Assembly (NCBI GenBank): GCA_007123775.1
Contig: SLGK01000033.1
Location: forward strand, 1-64,000
DNA from: Anaerolineae bacterium
GTDB lineage: Bacteria; Chloroflexota; Anaerolineae; Promineifilales; Promineifilaceae
Length of the DNA: 64,000 nucleotides
Direction: 5' to 3'
This document shows positions 63,927 through 64,000 of the stretch, piece by piece. Position numbers and translations under genes: made by a program. Every line of letters starts with the position of its first letter. Position 1 is the first letter of the stretch. A model generated the notes under the pieces. It searched no databases. It was not told the DNA's origin and saw nothing but the letters and a program-made list of their open reading frames with translations.

Positions 63927-64000
63927 ATGAACGCATCTGAACAAATTGACAACTATATTGCCGCTAAACAGGATTGGCGCGGCGACATGGTGGCCAGATT
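63927..64000 (+). CDS. Start of DUF1801-like gene truncated by window end
   Basis: MNASEQIDNYIAAKQDWRGDMVAR open to window edge. Confidence 0.6.
   Translation, partial: MNASEQIDNYIAAKQDWRGDMVAR

Overview
The window looks like a Chloroflexota-type (Anaerolineae-like) chromosomal segment; that taxonomic guess is an inference from gene style only. Positions ~1-14.3 kb carry the 3' part of a B12-dependent diol/glycerol dehydratase bacterial microcompartment (BMC, Pdu-like) locus: pduC 3' end, pduD, pduE, pduG, pduH, a BMC-H shell protein with an unusual tail, pduL, a flavoprotein, pduN, pduO, pduP, pduS, pduT, then a gldA-type dehydrogenase and a propionyl-CoA synthetase-like gene. The remainder is mostly housekeeping or accessory genes: LysM/M23 peptidase, aminotransferase, a divergent pair of VWA-like/FHA membrane proteins, a freestanding GyrA C-terminal-domain protein, ruvA/ruvC/yebC, GH1, V4R plus response regulator, a YfhO-like/flippase fusion, ABC-F, a CoaE fusion, M50 protease, tRNA-Met(CAT), an MNT/HEPN toxin-antitoxin pair, uvrA and a second short UvrA paralogue, and a VOC/SRPBCC/ArsR/DinB/YcaQ/DUF1801 cluster. 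Signals not explained by gene annotation: (i) a heavily over-represented palindrome AACGGCCGTT in all reading frames and in intergenic DNA (HIP1-like); (ii) several families of short hairpin-forming repeats (TACGCAC/GTGCGTA, GGACGGA/TCCGTCC, GACCTGTCAGGTC) that lie between genes, overlap stop codons, and sit in frame inside large membrane-protein ORFs; (iii) a distinct hairpin in nearly every gap of the BMC operon, including one with a possible pseudoknot; (iv) BMC proteins with noncanonical tails (acidic repeat plus CCCH motif on a shell protein, helix-like C-terminus on the reactivase small subunit). All calls are from reading sequence and supplied translations; no database searches were run.
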